Assembly (NCBI GenBank): GCA_005116775.1
Contig: SWDN01000017.1
Location: 217,499-258,428, forward strand
DNA: 40,930 nt
Source of the DNA: Nitrospira sp.
GTDB taxonomy: Bacteria > Nitrospirota > Nitrospiria > Nitrospirales > Nitrospiraceae
Reading direction: 5' to 3'
The notes beneath the pieces were generated by a model that was given only the letters and a program-made list of their open reading frames with translations, made no database searches and was not told the origin of the DNA. Below, piece after piece: positions 24,832 to 33,026 of this stretch. Within the stretch, counting starts at the first letter, position 1; every line of letters starts with the position of its first letter. Position numbers and translations under genes: made by a program.

Positions 24832-25863
24832 ATGGCAACCACCACACGCGACTACTATCAGATTCTGGGCCTTTCGAAGTCTGCCTCGGCGGACGACATT
24901 AAGAAGGCCTACCGCCGTTTAGCGCGCCAATTTCATCCCGACATGCACAGCGGCGCCAAAAAGATCGAGATGGAGAAGCGGTTCAAAGAACTCAACGAAG
25001 CGCAGGAAGTCCTGTCCGACCCCGACAAGCGCAAGAAGTACGATCACTATGGCGCCAACTGGGAGCAGGCTGAGGCCTACGAACAGGCTCGACGACAGGC
25101 CGGAGCCAGCGGGGGAGTCGGCCAAGAGACTCCTTTCGGCGCAGAAGGATTTTCCGATCTCTTCGAGAATCTGTTCAAAGGGAGAGGGAGAGCCGGCGCC
25201 AATCGCGGGTTTGCCATACAGGGCGAAGATCTTGAAACAGAAGCGCAGCTGACGCTGGCCGAGGTGTTTACGGGGGTGACGAAGCGTGTCAGCCTACAAG
25301 AGCCCCGGCCTTGTTCGACTTGTCACGGAAGCGGCGCACTGCGCGGACGTCCCTGCCCAACGTGCCAGGGGCATGGCGCCACGTTGCATCCCAATACGAT
25401 TGAAGTCCGAATCCCTGCCGGGGTCCAGGATGGAACGAGGGTCCGCGTAGCCGGCAAGGGACAAGCCGGCAGTAACGGGGGCAAATCGGGCGATTTGTAC
25501 TTGCGTGTGGCCATCGCTCCAGACAACGTGTTTCGCCGGCAGGGGAGCGACATTCATGTCTCTCTCCCCGTCTTCCCATGGGAAGCGGCCTTGGGAGCCG
25601 ATGTAATGGCCCCCACCCTGATGGAGCCGGTTCGGGTGAAGGTTCCGCCTGGGAGCAAGGCCGACAGTAAACTTCGATTGAAGGGCAAGGGCCTCCCTGC
25701 GGCAGCTGGCGGCCACGGCGATCTGTTCCTGACGATCCAGATTGTGATGCCGCCCTCCTCGACCGACGAGGAACAAAAACTCTACGATCGACTCAGAGCC
25801 ATTCCGCATCTAGACCCGCGCGCTGAACTGCTTGCCCAAGCCAGACGCCGATCGAACTCCTAA
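24832..25863 (+). CDS. DnaJ/CbpA-like co-chaperone with a half-size zinc finger
   Basis: The product is 343 residues. An N-terminal J domain (DYYQILGL, then HPD near residues 36-38) stimulates DnaK. A Gly/Phe-rich linker ([13 protein letters not shown]) and the two C-terminal substrate-binding domains follow. Between them are only two CxxCxGxG-type repeats, CSTCHGSG and CPTCQGHG, where classical DnaJ has four and CbpA none. Two repeats give four cysteines, enough for one zinc. I chose ATG 24832 because the family N-terminus starts there. No dnaK or grpE is nearby. Confidence 0.9.
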   Translation: MATTTRDYYQILGLSKSASADDIKKAYRRLARQFHPDMHSGAKKIEMEKRFKELNEAQEVLSDPDKRKKYDHYGANWEQAEAYEQARRQAGASGGVGQETPFGAEGFSDLFENLFKGRGRAGANRGFAIQGEDLETEAQLTLAEVFTGVTKRVSLQEPRPCSTCHGSGALRGRPCPTCQGHGATLHPNTIEVRIPAGVQDGTRVRVAGKGQAGSNGGKSGDLYLRVAIAPDNVFRRQGSDIHVSLPVFPWEAALGADVMAPTLMEPVRVKVPPGSKADSKLRLKGKGLPAAAGGHGDLFLTIQIVMPPSSTDEEQKLYDRLRAIPHLDPRAELLAQARRRSNS

Positions 25864-25867
25864 TTCA

Positions 25868-25970
25868 AGTGAGACGGGCGGGAAACGCGCGACTCGAAAT
25901 TCGAAGCTCCGGAAACCCCGAACTCTTCCCCGTCTCGCCAGTCCCGCCTTTCCCGCTCGTCACGCGTCGA
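25868..25970. repeat. GC-rich inverted array (GACGGGCGGGAAA / TTTCCCGC) after the DnaJ-like gene
   Basis: The segment contains gagacgggcgggaaa near 25871 and, in the opposite sense, cccgtctcgcc, gtcccgcct and ttcccgctcg at 25930-25960. Units of about 9-11 nt alternate. It resembles the other intergenic arrays but with a different unit and could act as a terminator for the DnaJ-like gene. Confidence 0.45.
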
Positions 25971-26135
25971 TTGAGCTCATCGAGATGTGTTGTCGGCTTG
26001 CGTTGTGTTGATCGATCTGGCAATCTACATCGCTAGTAAAGAAAAATAAGACCTGCGCGATGGAGCTGCCGGCTACACTCGCGGTGCAATTCTTGTTTAA
26101 TCGGCACAACATTTGGTCAACCTAAGGAGGCAGGC

Positions 26136-26310
26136 ATGAAGCAGGAAAGACAAACAATCGTGACTCTGGCCGTTGCATCGGTATTTGCGTTGTCCGTTGG
26201 GATGTCATCTGTCTGGGCCAATGAGCCAGGCTACGGCAAGGAAGGGCACGGAGGCAGCGGACATAGTTCGATGGGTGGACATGGCAAGAGCATGATGCAC
26301 AACAGCACCG
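26136..26310 (+). pseudogene. 5' fragment of a small His/Gly-rich exported protein
   Basis: AAGGAGG lies 8 nt before the ATG. The encoded signal peptide (TLAVASVFALSVGMSSVWA, cleavage before NEPGYG) is followed by a His/Gly/Met-rich start ([19 protein letters not shown]). It then runs straight into ilvD sequence in another frame near 26311 and stops at 26330 after a few extra codons. The His/Met content suggests metal binding, but this is inference. The gene's 3' end is missing. Confidence 0.6.
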
Positions 26311-26694
26311 GTTGTCGTGATTCGGTATGAAGGTCCGTCAGGCGGACCAGGCATGAGAGAGATGCTCGGTGTGACTGCGGCCATCGTCGGCGCAGGGCTA
26401 GGCGATTCCATCGCGCTGCTCACCGACGGCCGCTTCTCCGGCGCCACCCATGGCTTGATGGCAGGTCATGTCTCGCCGGAAGCCATCAAGGGAGGCCCGA
26501 TCGGCGCCGTGAAGAACGGCGACATCATTGTCTTCGATATCGCCAAACGGACACTGACTGTGGATCTCTCGCAAAAAGAGATCAAGGCCAGGCTAAAGAA
26601 GGTTAAACAACCTTTGCCTCGCTACACCTCCGGCGTCATGGGCAAATACGCGCGGCACGTCTCGTCGGCCTCGGAAGGGGCGATCACGACATAG
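26311..26694 (+). pseudogene. ilvD: 3' fragment of ilvD, dihydroxy-acid dehydratase
   Basis: From GTT at about 26311 the frame encodes the last 127 residues of dihydroxy-acid dehydratase. It begins [19 protein letters not shown] and includes the conserved [18 protein letters not shown] and the ending [14 protein letters not shown]. The full enzyme is about 560 residues and makes 2-keto acids for valine, leucine and isoleucine synthesis. The N-terminal three quarters, including most of the iron-sulfur ligands, are absent. No start with a ribosome site belongs to it. Confidence 0.85.
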
Positions 26695-26730
26695 TCGGAT
26701 GCTAGAAGAAGCGTAACTACTCAGGTAGAT

Positions 26731-26756
26731 AGGCTGAAGGCATTTGTCTTCAGCCT
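26731..26756. terminator. Hairpin between convergent ilvD fragment and protease gene
   Basis: AGGCTGAAG (26731-26739) and CTTCAGCCT (26748-26756) form a perfect 9-bp stem with an 8-nt loop. There is no long T run, so it may be a weak bidirectional terminator. The following cttcagccttcggtcttcagc has the 7-nt unit pattern seen elsewhere. Confidence 0.45.
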
Positions 26757-26794
26757 TCGGTCTTCAGCTGAAACACCTCAGTGGCACCTCGATT

Positions 26795-27787
26795 CTATCG
26801 CCCCTTCATCCTCCCTCGCATCTCTGACATCATGCTATCGAGGTCGACTTCCGCCTTCGCACGATCGCTAATCAATTCATCGAGATTGTATGGACGGACA
26901 GGAGCCGGCTGCACCACCTCAGGCTTCACCATTGGCTTGAGCGATAGATCGGACTGAGGAGGCTGAGCTGGTTTGGCTTGGGGCTGCACTAACGGGGCGA
27001 TTGATTGATCGATCGCAGGCTGCATCTGACCGGTAGGCAGCGTTGTCCCTCGTGCCCCCACGCCTTGTTCCCGCAACCATTGTGTAGCGACGCTTGATTT
27101 CAGCGAGAAACTAATGCTCATGATCGGGAGACCATCCGAGGCCACGCGGGCAATGGCCGTATTGACTCCGATCATCCGCCCTTCTCCATCCAAGAGTGGC
27201 CCACCTGAGTTTCCGCGATTTAAACCCGTCTCCGTTTGAAACACATGCTTGCCCTTGACCCCATTGAAGTTATCGACTTCGGCGCTGATCACCCCCGTCG
27301 TCAAGGTCCACAGTCCACCTTGCTCCGGATGACCGATAGCCACCACGCGATCTCCGATGCTGGCCCGCCCGGATTCACTCACAGCGACAACCGGCAAGGC
27401 TTCGGTAGCGCCTTCAAGCTTCAACAGGGCAAGATCCAATTGCTGTGAATAGGCCAGGAGTTTGGCGCGGACCATACGGGAAAGATCGCTTTTCGACTCT
27501 CCTGTCACGCGAGCCGGCTTGAGAAATACAGACAGGCGGGCGAAGGGCTTCCCGGTCTGTTCCTCAATCACGACGTGGGCATTCGTGAGGACTAATCCGT
27601 CAGACTGGACGATCGAACCAGTTCCGCCACTGCCCTTTCTGCCGCCATCTGCATACCCCAGCACCATCACCACGGCCGGGGAAGCTCGTTCATAAATCTC
27701 ACGGGGTGAGAGTTCCTTGCCACTGGCCGCAGTACTCACTATCAAGGAAAGCAAGAACAGGATTCCCCACGTCACCGATCTCATCAT
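26795..27787 (-). CDS. S1C-type secreted serine protease without a PDZ domain
   Basis: The product is 330 residues from the ATG at 27787 (a second ATG follows immediately). GGAGG precedes the pair, and the frame further upstream is unlikely to be coding. The signal peptide (FLLSLIVSTAASG) is followed by a trypsin-like domain with His in LVLTNAHVV, Asp in LDLALLKL and Ser in RGNSGGPL. The C-terminal third is rich in Pro and Gln with no PDZ domain, unlike typical DegP/HtrA. It is likely a periplasmic protease; the substrate is unknown. It converges with the ilvD fragment. Confidence 0.88.
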   Translation of the reverse strand: MMRSVTWGILFLLSLIVSTAASGKELSPREIYERASPAVVMVLGYADGGRKGSGGTGSIVQSDGLVLTNAHVVIEEQTGKPFARLSVFLKPARVTGESKSDLSRMVRAKLLAYSQQLDLALLKLEGATEALPVVAVSESGRASIGDRVVAIGHPEQGGLWTLTTGVISAEVDNFNGVKGKHVFQTETGLNRGNSGGPLLDGEGRMIGVNTAIARVASDGLPIMSISFSLKSSVATQWLREQGVGARGTTLPTGQMQPAIDQSIAPLVQPQAKPAQPPQSDLSLKPMVKPEVVQPAPVRPYNLDELISDRAKAEVDLDSMMSEMRGRMKGR

Positions 27788-27924
27788 AGCCTCCCTATTC
27801 CGGCTACTGTGCCACTCGCCACATTCACCGACGACTCGACATGTGCGTTCATTGTACGACGAAACGCAGAAATGGCCTAGGAATTGACCAGAGCAGGAAG
27901 ACAAGGGATGCGACGTGAATAGAA

Positions 27925-29043
27925 CTAGCCGTGCTTGTAGAACTCCGCGATCATCTCTACCACGTAGGACTGCTGCGCGTCGGTTAATTCTGCATAGATC
28001 GGAATAGACATCACCGCTTCGGCCGCCTGTTCCGATACAGGGAACGACCCCTTCTGATACCCTAAATCGCGAAAGCAGTTTTGGAGGTGCATGGGGAGCG
28101 GATAATACACTTCCGTGCCGACCCCTTTCTCCTTCAGGAAGGTGCGCAACTCGTCTCGTTTCTGCGCCCGGACGGTGAATTGGTTATAGACGTGGAAGTT
28201 GTCGCGCATCGTTGGTGGCAACACCACTCGATCGGCAAGCTTCGTCTGCGCAAACAATCGTTGATACCGTTCGGCGTTCCGCCGTCGCCCCTCGGCCCAC
28301 TGGTCAAGATACTGTAATTTGACGTGGAGTACGGCGGCCTGGAGCGCGTCCAAGCGGCTATTGATTCCCACCGCTTCGTGAAGATAGCGGACTTGGCTCC
28401 CGTGAACTCGGAGCATGGCCATGGAATCGGCAAGGGCTTTGTCATTGGTCGTAATGAGGCCCCCATCTCCAAATCCACCCAAGTTCTTGCTGGGGAAAAA
28501 GCTGAAGCACCCGGTGTCGCCGAGGACTCCGGCGCGTTTGTTTCCCTGGCTTGCCCCAATGGCTTGGCATGCATCTTCAATGACGTATATACTTTTTCGC
28601 TTCGCAATCTCATTGATCGCAACCATATCCGCACATTGACCAAAGAGGTGAACGGGAATGATGGCTTTCGTGCGAGGTGTGATCGCTCGTTCAATGAGTG
28701 CCGGATCGATATTGAACGTATCAGGCTGAATATCTACAAGCACCGGCTTCGCGCCCAATCGTGAGATCGCGCTCACCGTGGCGAAAAATGTAAACGGGAT
28801 GGTGATGACCTCATCGCCCGCTTTTACCCCCATGGCCATAAGGGAAAGCAACAGCGCATCGCTTCCGGAAGCGCAACCGATCGCATAACGAGAACCGATA
28901 TACTGGGCAATGGCTTCCTCAAACGCCACGACGCGCGGCCCGAGCACGAACCCCTGCTCGTCGCAGACGGTTTGAATCGCTGCGAGAATTTCCTCACGGA
29001 GCGATCGGAATTGAGCCTGGAGATCAAGGAGAGGGACGTTCAT
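27925..29043 (-). CDS. DegT/DnrJ/EryC1-type PLP aminotransferase
   Basis: This 372-residue protein is a sugar aminotransferase of the DegT family. The PLP-binding Lys is in SFFPSKNLGG, preceded by IEDACQAIGA; the start MNVPLLDLQAQF is typical. These enzymes put an amino group on a nucleotide-bound keto-sugar for envelope glycans. No other nucleotide-sugar gene is adjacent. It lies downstream of the pilin/ABC operon with a 123-nt gap and its own promoter candidate, so it may be a separate unit. Confidence 0.92.
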   Translation of the reverse strand: MNVPLLDLQAQFRSLREEILAAIQTVCDEQGFVLGPRVVAFEEAIAQYIGSRYAIGCASGSDALLLSLMAMGVKAGDEVITIPFTFFATVSAISRLGAKPVLVDIQPDTFNIDPALIERAITPRTKAIIPVHLFGQCADMVAINEIAKRKSIYVIEDACQAIGASQGNKRAGVLGDTGCFSFFPSKNLGGFGDGGLITTNDKALADSMAMLRVHGSQVRYLHEAVGINSRLDALQAAVLHVKLQYLDQWAEGRRRNAERYQRLFAQTKLADRVVLPPTMRDNFHVYNQFTVRAQKRDELRTFLKEKGVGTEVYYPLPMHLQNCFRDLGYQKGSFPVSEQAAEAVMSIPIYAELTDAQQSYVVEMIAEFYKHG

Positions 29044-29097
29044 TGATGCCTAAGTCGGTCGTCTGACCATCAGTCACATTAGGTAGAGAGGGATATA

Positions 29098-29126
29098 ATT
29101 TTATTATCAATACACGGGCTGGACAA
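29098..29126 (-). promoter_or_regulatory. Candidate sigma-70 promoter for the DegT aminotransferase gene
   Basis: On the minus strand TTGTCC (29126-29121) is followed after 17 nt by TAAAAT (29103-29098). The leader to the ATG at 29043 would be about 50 nt. The region is notably AT-rich compared with its surroundings. Confidence 0.45.
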
Positions 29127-29166
29127 CAAATACAAGCGTAGGATCAACAACCGACTGACGCCGCTC

Positions 29167-29928
29167 TTATTGAAAGTCCCGGCGCTGGAAGATAATGCTG
29201 GCAAGAGCTAACAAGAGTCCAGCGTATGCCAGACCATAGGCAGTAGTCAATAGTACGTCGGTCCCCACTACGTTCACTTTGTGAATGACCTGGCCTTTGA
29301 GATTGAACCGCTCGAGATTCGGCAGGATATAGTAAATTGTGTTAAGGACTGCCTTCCCCAGACCATCCATCTGCGCCCCGAACTGTTTCAGATCAGTCGA
29401 CAGATGTCCCACCACATAGATCGCCAGAGTAAAGATCGCGCTCAACGTCGTGCTGGTAAATGTCGAAAACAACAAGCCCACGGCGGTTATGACCACTAGC
29501 TCCAGAAAGATAAATCCTACCGCTTCGAACAACAGCAGGGTTACAGGAGCATCGAGATAGATCATGACCGCTATTAGACCCACCACCATCACGGCCGTAT
29601 TGACGAGCAGTGTAAGCATGAGTCCGAGGTACTTTCCAAGCAGAAATTCATACCGTGGCACCGGCTTGGATAAAATCGTATAAATGGTCTTCTTATCGAT
29701 CTCTTTACTGACCAGACTTATACCGACGAAGATGGCGATGAGTACGCCGAATAAGTTCATGCTTGAGAGACCAAGATTGATGATGAGGCGATCCCACTCT
29801 CCTACGGTCAGGCGGGTGAGCAAAACGGAACTCCCGATCATCAAGAGCGCGAAGATGAGCAGGTTATAGAGTAATTTCTCCCTGATGTTTTCCCGGAACG
29901 TGTTGAGCGCGATGGATAGAACTCTCAT
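29167..29928 (-). CDS. ABC-2 type transporter permease (PilI-like position)
   Basis: The 253-residue protein has about six membrane helices (LLYNLLIFALLM, NLFGVLIAIFVG and so on) and the ABC-2 layout with the charged loop SKEIDKKTIYTILSKPVPRYEFLLGKY. Its ATG overlaps the ATPase stop by 4 nt (ATGA), showing a coupled pair. The order pilin, anchored protein, ATPase, permease matches pilA-pilG-pilH-pilI of Myxococcus xanthus, where this position is PilI. No sequence comparison with PilI was done. Confidence 0.85.
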   Translation of the reverse strand: MRVLSIALNTFRENIREKLLYNLLIFALLMIGSSVLLTRLTVGEWDRLIINLGLSSMNLFGVLIAIFVGISLVSKEIDKKTIYTILSKPVPRYEFLLGKYLGLMLTLLVNTAVMVVGLIAVMIYLDAPVTLLLFEAVGFIFLELVVITAVGLLFSTFTSTTLSAIFTLAIYVVGHLSTDLKQFGAQMDGLGKAVLNTIYYILPNLERFNLKGQVIHKVNVVGTDVLLTTAYGLAYAGLLLALASIIFQRRDFQ

Positions 29929-30887
29929 TGGCCCTCACGCAAACTCGATTGCGTTCCCTTTACTTCACGGATAAAGAGTTCCTCGAGGGAACCTTTCTGC
30001 GGCGTCACCGAGACCACGCTGCCCTTCGCAACGCGGACGATCTCCAAGGCGTTTCCGACCTGTTGTTGATTCCTGAGGACGATGAGTACCTGGTTCCCTT
30101 TGATCAAGAGTTTCTCGGTAAGAGGCTGGAGATGTTCCAGCCCCTCTGAGCTGAGCCCCTCGACGACCATTTCAACCGACTGGGTGGCTCCCTGTCCGAC
30201 CAACTCGCTCACGTGTCCACAGGCGACCATGCGCCCTTTAAGAATGATCGCCACTCGATCGCACAGCAACTCAGCGTCGTGGAGGATGTGGGAGCTGAAA
30301 AAAATCGTTTTTCCCCTTTCCTTGAGCCGCAGAATGAGGTCTCTGATTTCTTTACGTCCCACAGGATCGAGCCCCGACATCGGTTCATCGAGCACAATAA
30401 GTTCAGGATCGTTGATCAACGCCTGGGCAATCCCGACCCGCTGCAGCATCCCTTTCGAAAACTTCCGTAGCTGCATGTTGCTGGCGTGACTCATCCCGAC
30501 CAGATCAAGCAACTCCGTCACTCGATTTTCCAATGCCGCGCCACGAAGGCTGAACAAGTGCCCGTAGAACCGAAGAAACTCGACTGCCGTCAGGTAATCG
30601 TAGAAATACGGTGACTCAGGCAAGAAACCGACTCGGTCCTTGGCCCGGCTGTCGCCGACCGGACGTCCGAGCACAGTCGCACGCCCACCGGTGGGATAAA
30701 TCAATCCCATCAGGATCTTAATGGTCGTCGTCTTCCCCGCCCCGTTCGGACCCAAGAATCCAAAGACCTCTCCTCGCTGCACATTCAGATTGAGTCCTTC
30801 CAATACCGTCACATGACGACCCCAAAACCCTACTTTGAATGTTTTCGTAAGTCCTTCCGTCTGGAGAATTGTTTCAGTGGTGGACAT
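29925..30887 (-). CDS. ABC transporter ATPase (PilH-like position)
   Basis: The 320-residue ATP-binding subunit carries Walker A GPNGAGKTTT, the signature LRKFSKGMLQR and Walker B LIVLDEPMSGLDP, with the switch histidine in FFSSHIL. The C-terminal extension of about 100 residues is typical of ABC-2 systems. It partners with the overlapping permease gene and lies 39 nt or less downstream of the membrane-anchored protein. GAGGTGAG precedes the start. In Myxococcus the equivalent PilH is needed for pilus assembly, which is an analogy here. Confidence 0.92.
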   Translation of the reverse strand: MSTTETILQTEGLTKTFKVGFWGRHVTVLEGLNLNVQRGEVFGFLGPNGAGKTTTIKILMGLIYPTGGRATVLGRPVGDSRAKDRVGFLPESPYFYDYLTAVEFLRFYGHLFSLRGAALENRVTELLDLVGMSHASNMQLRKFSKGMLQRVGIAQALINDPELIVLDEPMSGLDPVGRKEIRDLILRLKERGKTIFFSSHILHDAELLCDRVAIILKGRMVACGHVSELVGQGATQSVEMVVEGLSSEGLEHLQPLTEKLLIKGNQVLIVLRNQQQVGNALEIVRVAKGSVVSVTPQKGSLEELFIREVKGTQSSLREGQ

Positions 30888-30926
30888 CGCTTCTCACCTC
30901 AACACTATATTCGAAAACCGTTGTCT

Positions 30927-31874
30927 TCAATCGGGGCGGTGCAAACGGAGCCGCTCCCGATGCGTCGAGCTCTCGATTTCCCTAGTCTCAGAGTTCATAC
31001 GATACTCTCCGCCAAAAGGCTCTTCAGGGACCGCTGCCAAGTATCCCTCTTTGACCAGATCAGCAAGCGTCTGTGGATTTCTCCCGCGAGTTTGTTTGTA
31101 TCGCGCCAGAGCCTGATCCATCGTACCAAGATCGCGAGAGATGACAACTTCTTTGTATTTCTCCTCATAGATCACGCGAAGCTGAGGGTCCTCAGCCTGC
31201 TGGATCATTACTTCCAAGTATTGGAGTGCCAGCAAGGGGCTCCCCCCTTCGACATACAATCGCGCCGCGAGCGTATCCACATAGAGGGGGCGGCCTGGGA
31301 TCTTCGCCGCCTGGCCCATATACTCCCCAGCCTTAACATAGTCGCTCAGATGAAAGAAGTAATTGAACCCGAGGACAAAGGGAAGCCGCCAGGCTGCGGG
31401 ATTGGCCTTCACTCCTTTCTCGAGCAGCTGATTGCTCCAATCGACACGATTCGCCAATTCAGCCAAGATCGTTCCGCCGACGTCATAGGCATAACTATAC
31501 TGAGGATCCAGCGTCGTCACCACATCGAGCGCGTGATACAGCCATTCGTAGTCCTGATCAGTGACGACTGGTTCCCCCAGCACCTGCACGATTTTCAGCC
31601 AAATGAGGTCGGCTCCCAGGTGGTGAAATCCAATGAGAGCCGGTCGCAACAACTCTCCTCGTGGAAGCAAGCGGAGGCTTTCTATGCGGTCAGCTTGCTC
31701 ATCATGCCGTTGGTCGAGCTCTATTTGAAGAGACAAGATGGTGGCCAGGAAGACGGCGGCGGCAAGACCGAGCAGCATTCCTCCGAGCCACGAACGCGAC
31801 GACAAGTGGGGATACCATTGCTGGCTGATTGAAGCAGAGCTGGAGGATCCGGCTGAGTTGGATGACACGTCCAT
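30927..31874 (-). CDS. Membrane-anchored repeat-type protein of the pilin operon (PilG-like position)
   Basis: The product is 315 residues from the ATG at 31874 (an in-frame GTG at 31907 adds 11; neither has a clear ribosome site). A membrane helix, LGGMLLGLAAAVFLATI, lies near the N-terminus. The soluble part has helical hairpins that look like degenerate TPRs (YEWLYHALDVVTTLDPQYSYAY, then PLLALQYLEVMIQQA). Near the C-terminus the segment NPQTLADLVKEGYLAAVPEEPFG resembles the C-terminal strand region of GspG-type pseudopilins. It sits between the pilin and the ABC genes, as PilG does in Myxococcus. Its function is not known. Confidence 0.7.
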   Translation of the reverse strand: MDVSSNSAGSSSSASISQQWYPHLSSRSWLGGMLLGLAAAVFLATILSLQIELDQRHDEQADRIESLRLLPRGELLRPALIGFHHLGADLIWLKIVQVLGEPVVTDQDYEWLYHALDVVTTLDPQYSYAYDVGGTILAELANRVDWSNQLLEKGVKANPAAWRLPFVLGFNYFFHLSDYVKAGEYMGQAAKIPGRPLYVDTLAARLYVEGGSPLLALQYLEVMIQQAEDPQLRVIYEEKYKEVVISRDLGTMDQALARYKQTRGRNPQTLADLVKEGYLAAVPEEPFGGEYRMNSETREIESSTHRERLRLHRPD

Positions 31875-31915
31875 AGCACTGAGCTTTCGGAGCCGAGGAA
31901 CTCTCACAAAGACAG

Positions 31916-31942
31916 GGCAGGGCTGGCGTAGCCAGCCCTGCC
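31916..31942 (-). terminator. Strong hairpin between pilin and the next gene (attenuator or mRNA-stability element)
   Basis: GGCAGGGCTGGC (31916-31927) and GCCAGCCCTGCC (31931-31942) form a perfect 12-bp GC-rich stem with a 3-nt loop. On the pilin strand it is followed by CTGTCTTTG, a weak T tract. It could partly stop transcription or protect the pilin mRNA, giving more pilin than the accessory proteins. Confidence 0.7.
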
Positions 31943-31968
31943 TGTAGGCGACCGTTTCATTCTACCGT

Positions 31969-32559
31969 TTAGAACTCGCCCGGTGTACAGTCAACCATGT
32001 TGCTGTTTTCCGCATTCATGAATATAGAAACCACCGCGTTGCTGTTCAAGTTGCTTGACGCTGAGGCAACGAATCCAGCATTCGTCGGTGTACCGACTGC
32101 AGCAGGCATAGCCGGGCAAACACCGGTCGTGATTGACCCTAAGGCGGTAATAGCCGCAGTTGCGTTCGTTACATACTGGTATCTGGTTGGGCCAGACGGC
32201 ACCCACCCGATGTCTGACCAGAGCGGGAGCGTACTGGTTCCGCCAGCAATACAGAACGTGGCACCAATAGCCGGAGCAGAGGGCAGAAACTCAGCAGCCG
32301 GCCAAATGGTTGCTGATCCTCCAACGGGCATCACGGCTGGCATGGCTGCCAAAGAGCCAAAGCAACCCCGCTCACCCTGGAAAGCCAGCTGCGAGGTCTT
32401 GATGCTCGTCACATTGGTCTTCGCCTCGGACTGGCGCGACTTCATCTGATACTGCAGGAAGTTCGGAATGGCGATGGCCGCCAAGATCCCGATGATCGCC
32501 ACGACGATCATCAACTCGATGAGGGTAAAACCTTCTTGTTTCCGCAATGCCTTAAACAT
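31969..32559 (-). CDS. pilA: Type IV pilin
   Basis: The product is 196 residues from ATG 32559, with AAGGAGG 7 nt upstream. The class III signal MFKALRKQEG is cut before F, giving mature FTLIELMIVVAIIGILAAIA with Glu5. The soluble head has four cysteines (GCFGS, TFCIA, GVCPA, VDCTP), so disulfide-bonded loops are likely, and many small residues. It is the first gene of a four-gene minus-strand unit with an ABC transporter. It may be the major pilin for twitching or adhesion, or a pseudopilin; the length supports a pilin. Confidence 0.92.
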   Translation of the reverse strand: MFKALRKQEGFTLIELMIVVAIIGILAAIAIPNFLQYQMKSRQSEAKTNVTSIKTSQLAFQGERGCFGSLAAMPAVMPVGGSATIWPAAEFLPSAPAIGATFCIAGGTSTLPLWSDIGWVPSGPTRYQYVTNATAAITALGSITTGVCPAMPAAVGTPTNAGFVASASSNLNSNAVVSIFMNAENSNMVDCTPGEF

Positions 32560-33026
32560 CGTCCTGCCTCCTTGTTGATGGTTCACTGACGCCCCTTCAC
32601 ATTCTTGCTTCGTTCTCATCGGAACTCGCATCCGATTTCTGTTACCTACCCCTCTAGCAGGTTCGATGCCCGTCGAATGGTTAGGATATGGGAGACTATA
32701 CTCCATGAAATATCAAATGGTTATGACTATTGCTCGCTGGAAACAGGCGGCAGTTATGGATTATCGCTCCGGCTTTTGCGCTGATCTGCCAATATTTGTC
32801 GTCACTGCACGGGACCTGGCGCATTCCATTTTCTCTCCAATTAGATAAGAGAGAACCAGCAGAGACGGGCTATCTATGTGGGATAACAGTCTGAAGAAAC
32901 AGTGACTTAGGATGAGAAGACCGGAGGGGAATCAACTCGTGAGATACTGACTAAGTGGGTTCAGCGAGATGTCCGATATTAAGGCAAAGGGTAAGACGAT
33001 AAAACCTGCTATGAACGGAAAGCGTG
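32560..33026. other. Upstream region of the pilin operon, no gene seen
   Basis: The 467 nt contain no convincing coding frame. A short hairpin, TTCTCTC (32831-32837) with GAGAGAA (32849-32855), is present. No confident sigma-70 or sigma-54 promoter was found: a TTGGCAGATCAGCGCA sequence on the minus strand near 32777-32792 has GG and GC elements only nine, not ten, bases apart. The TPR lipoprotein gene also ends here without an obvious terminator. Confidence 0.5.

Noticed and set aside
30813-31832. Open frame of 339 codons on the plus strand opposite the ABC ATPase and anchored protein
   Set aside because: It spans two real genes on the other strand and shows no motif or signal.
32777-32792. 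Possible sigma-54 promoter upstream of pilA (minus strand TTGGCAGATCAGCGCA)
   Set aside because: The GG and GC elements are nine rather than ten bases apart, and the rest of the consensus is poor.
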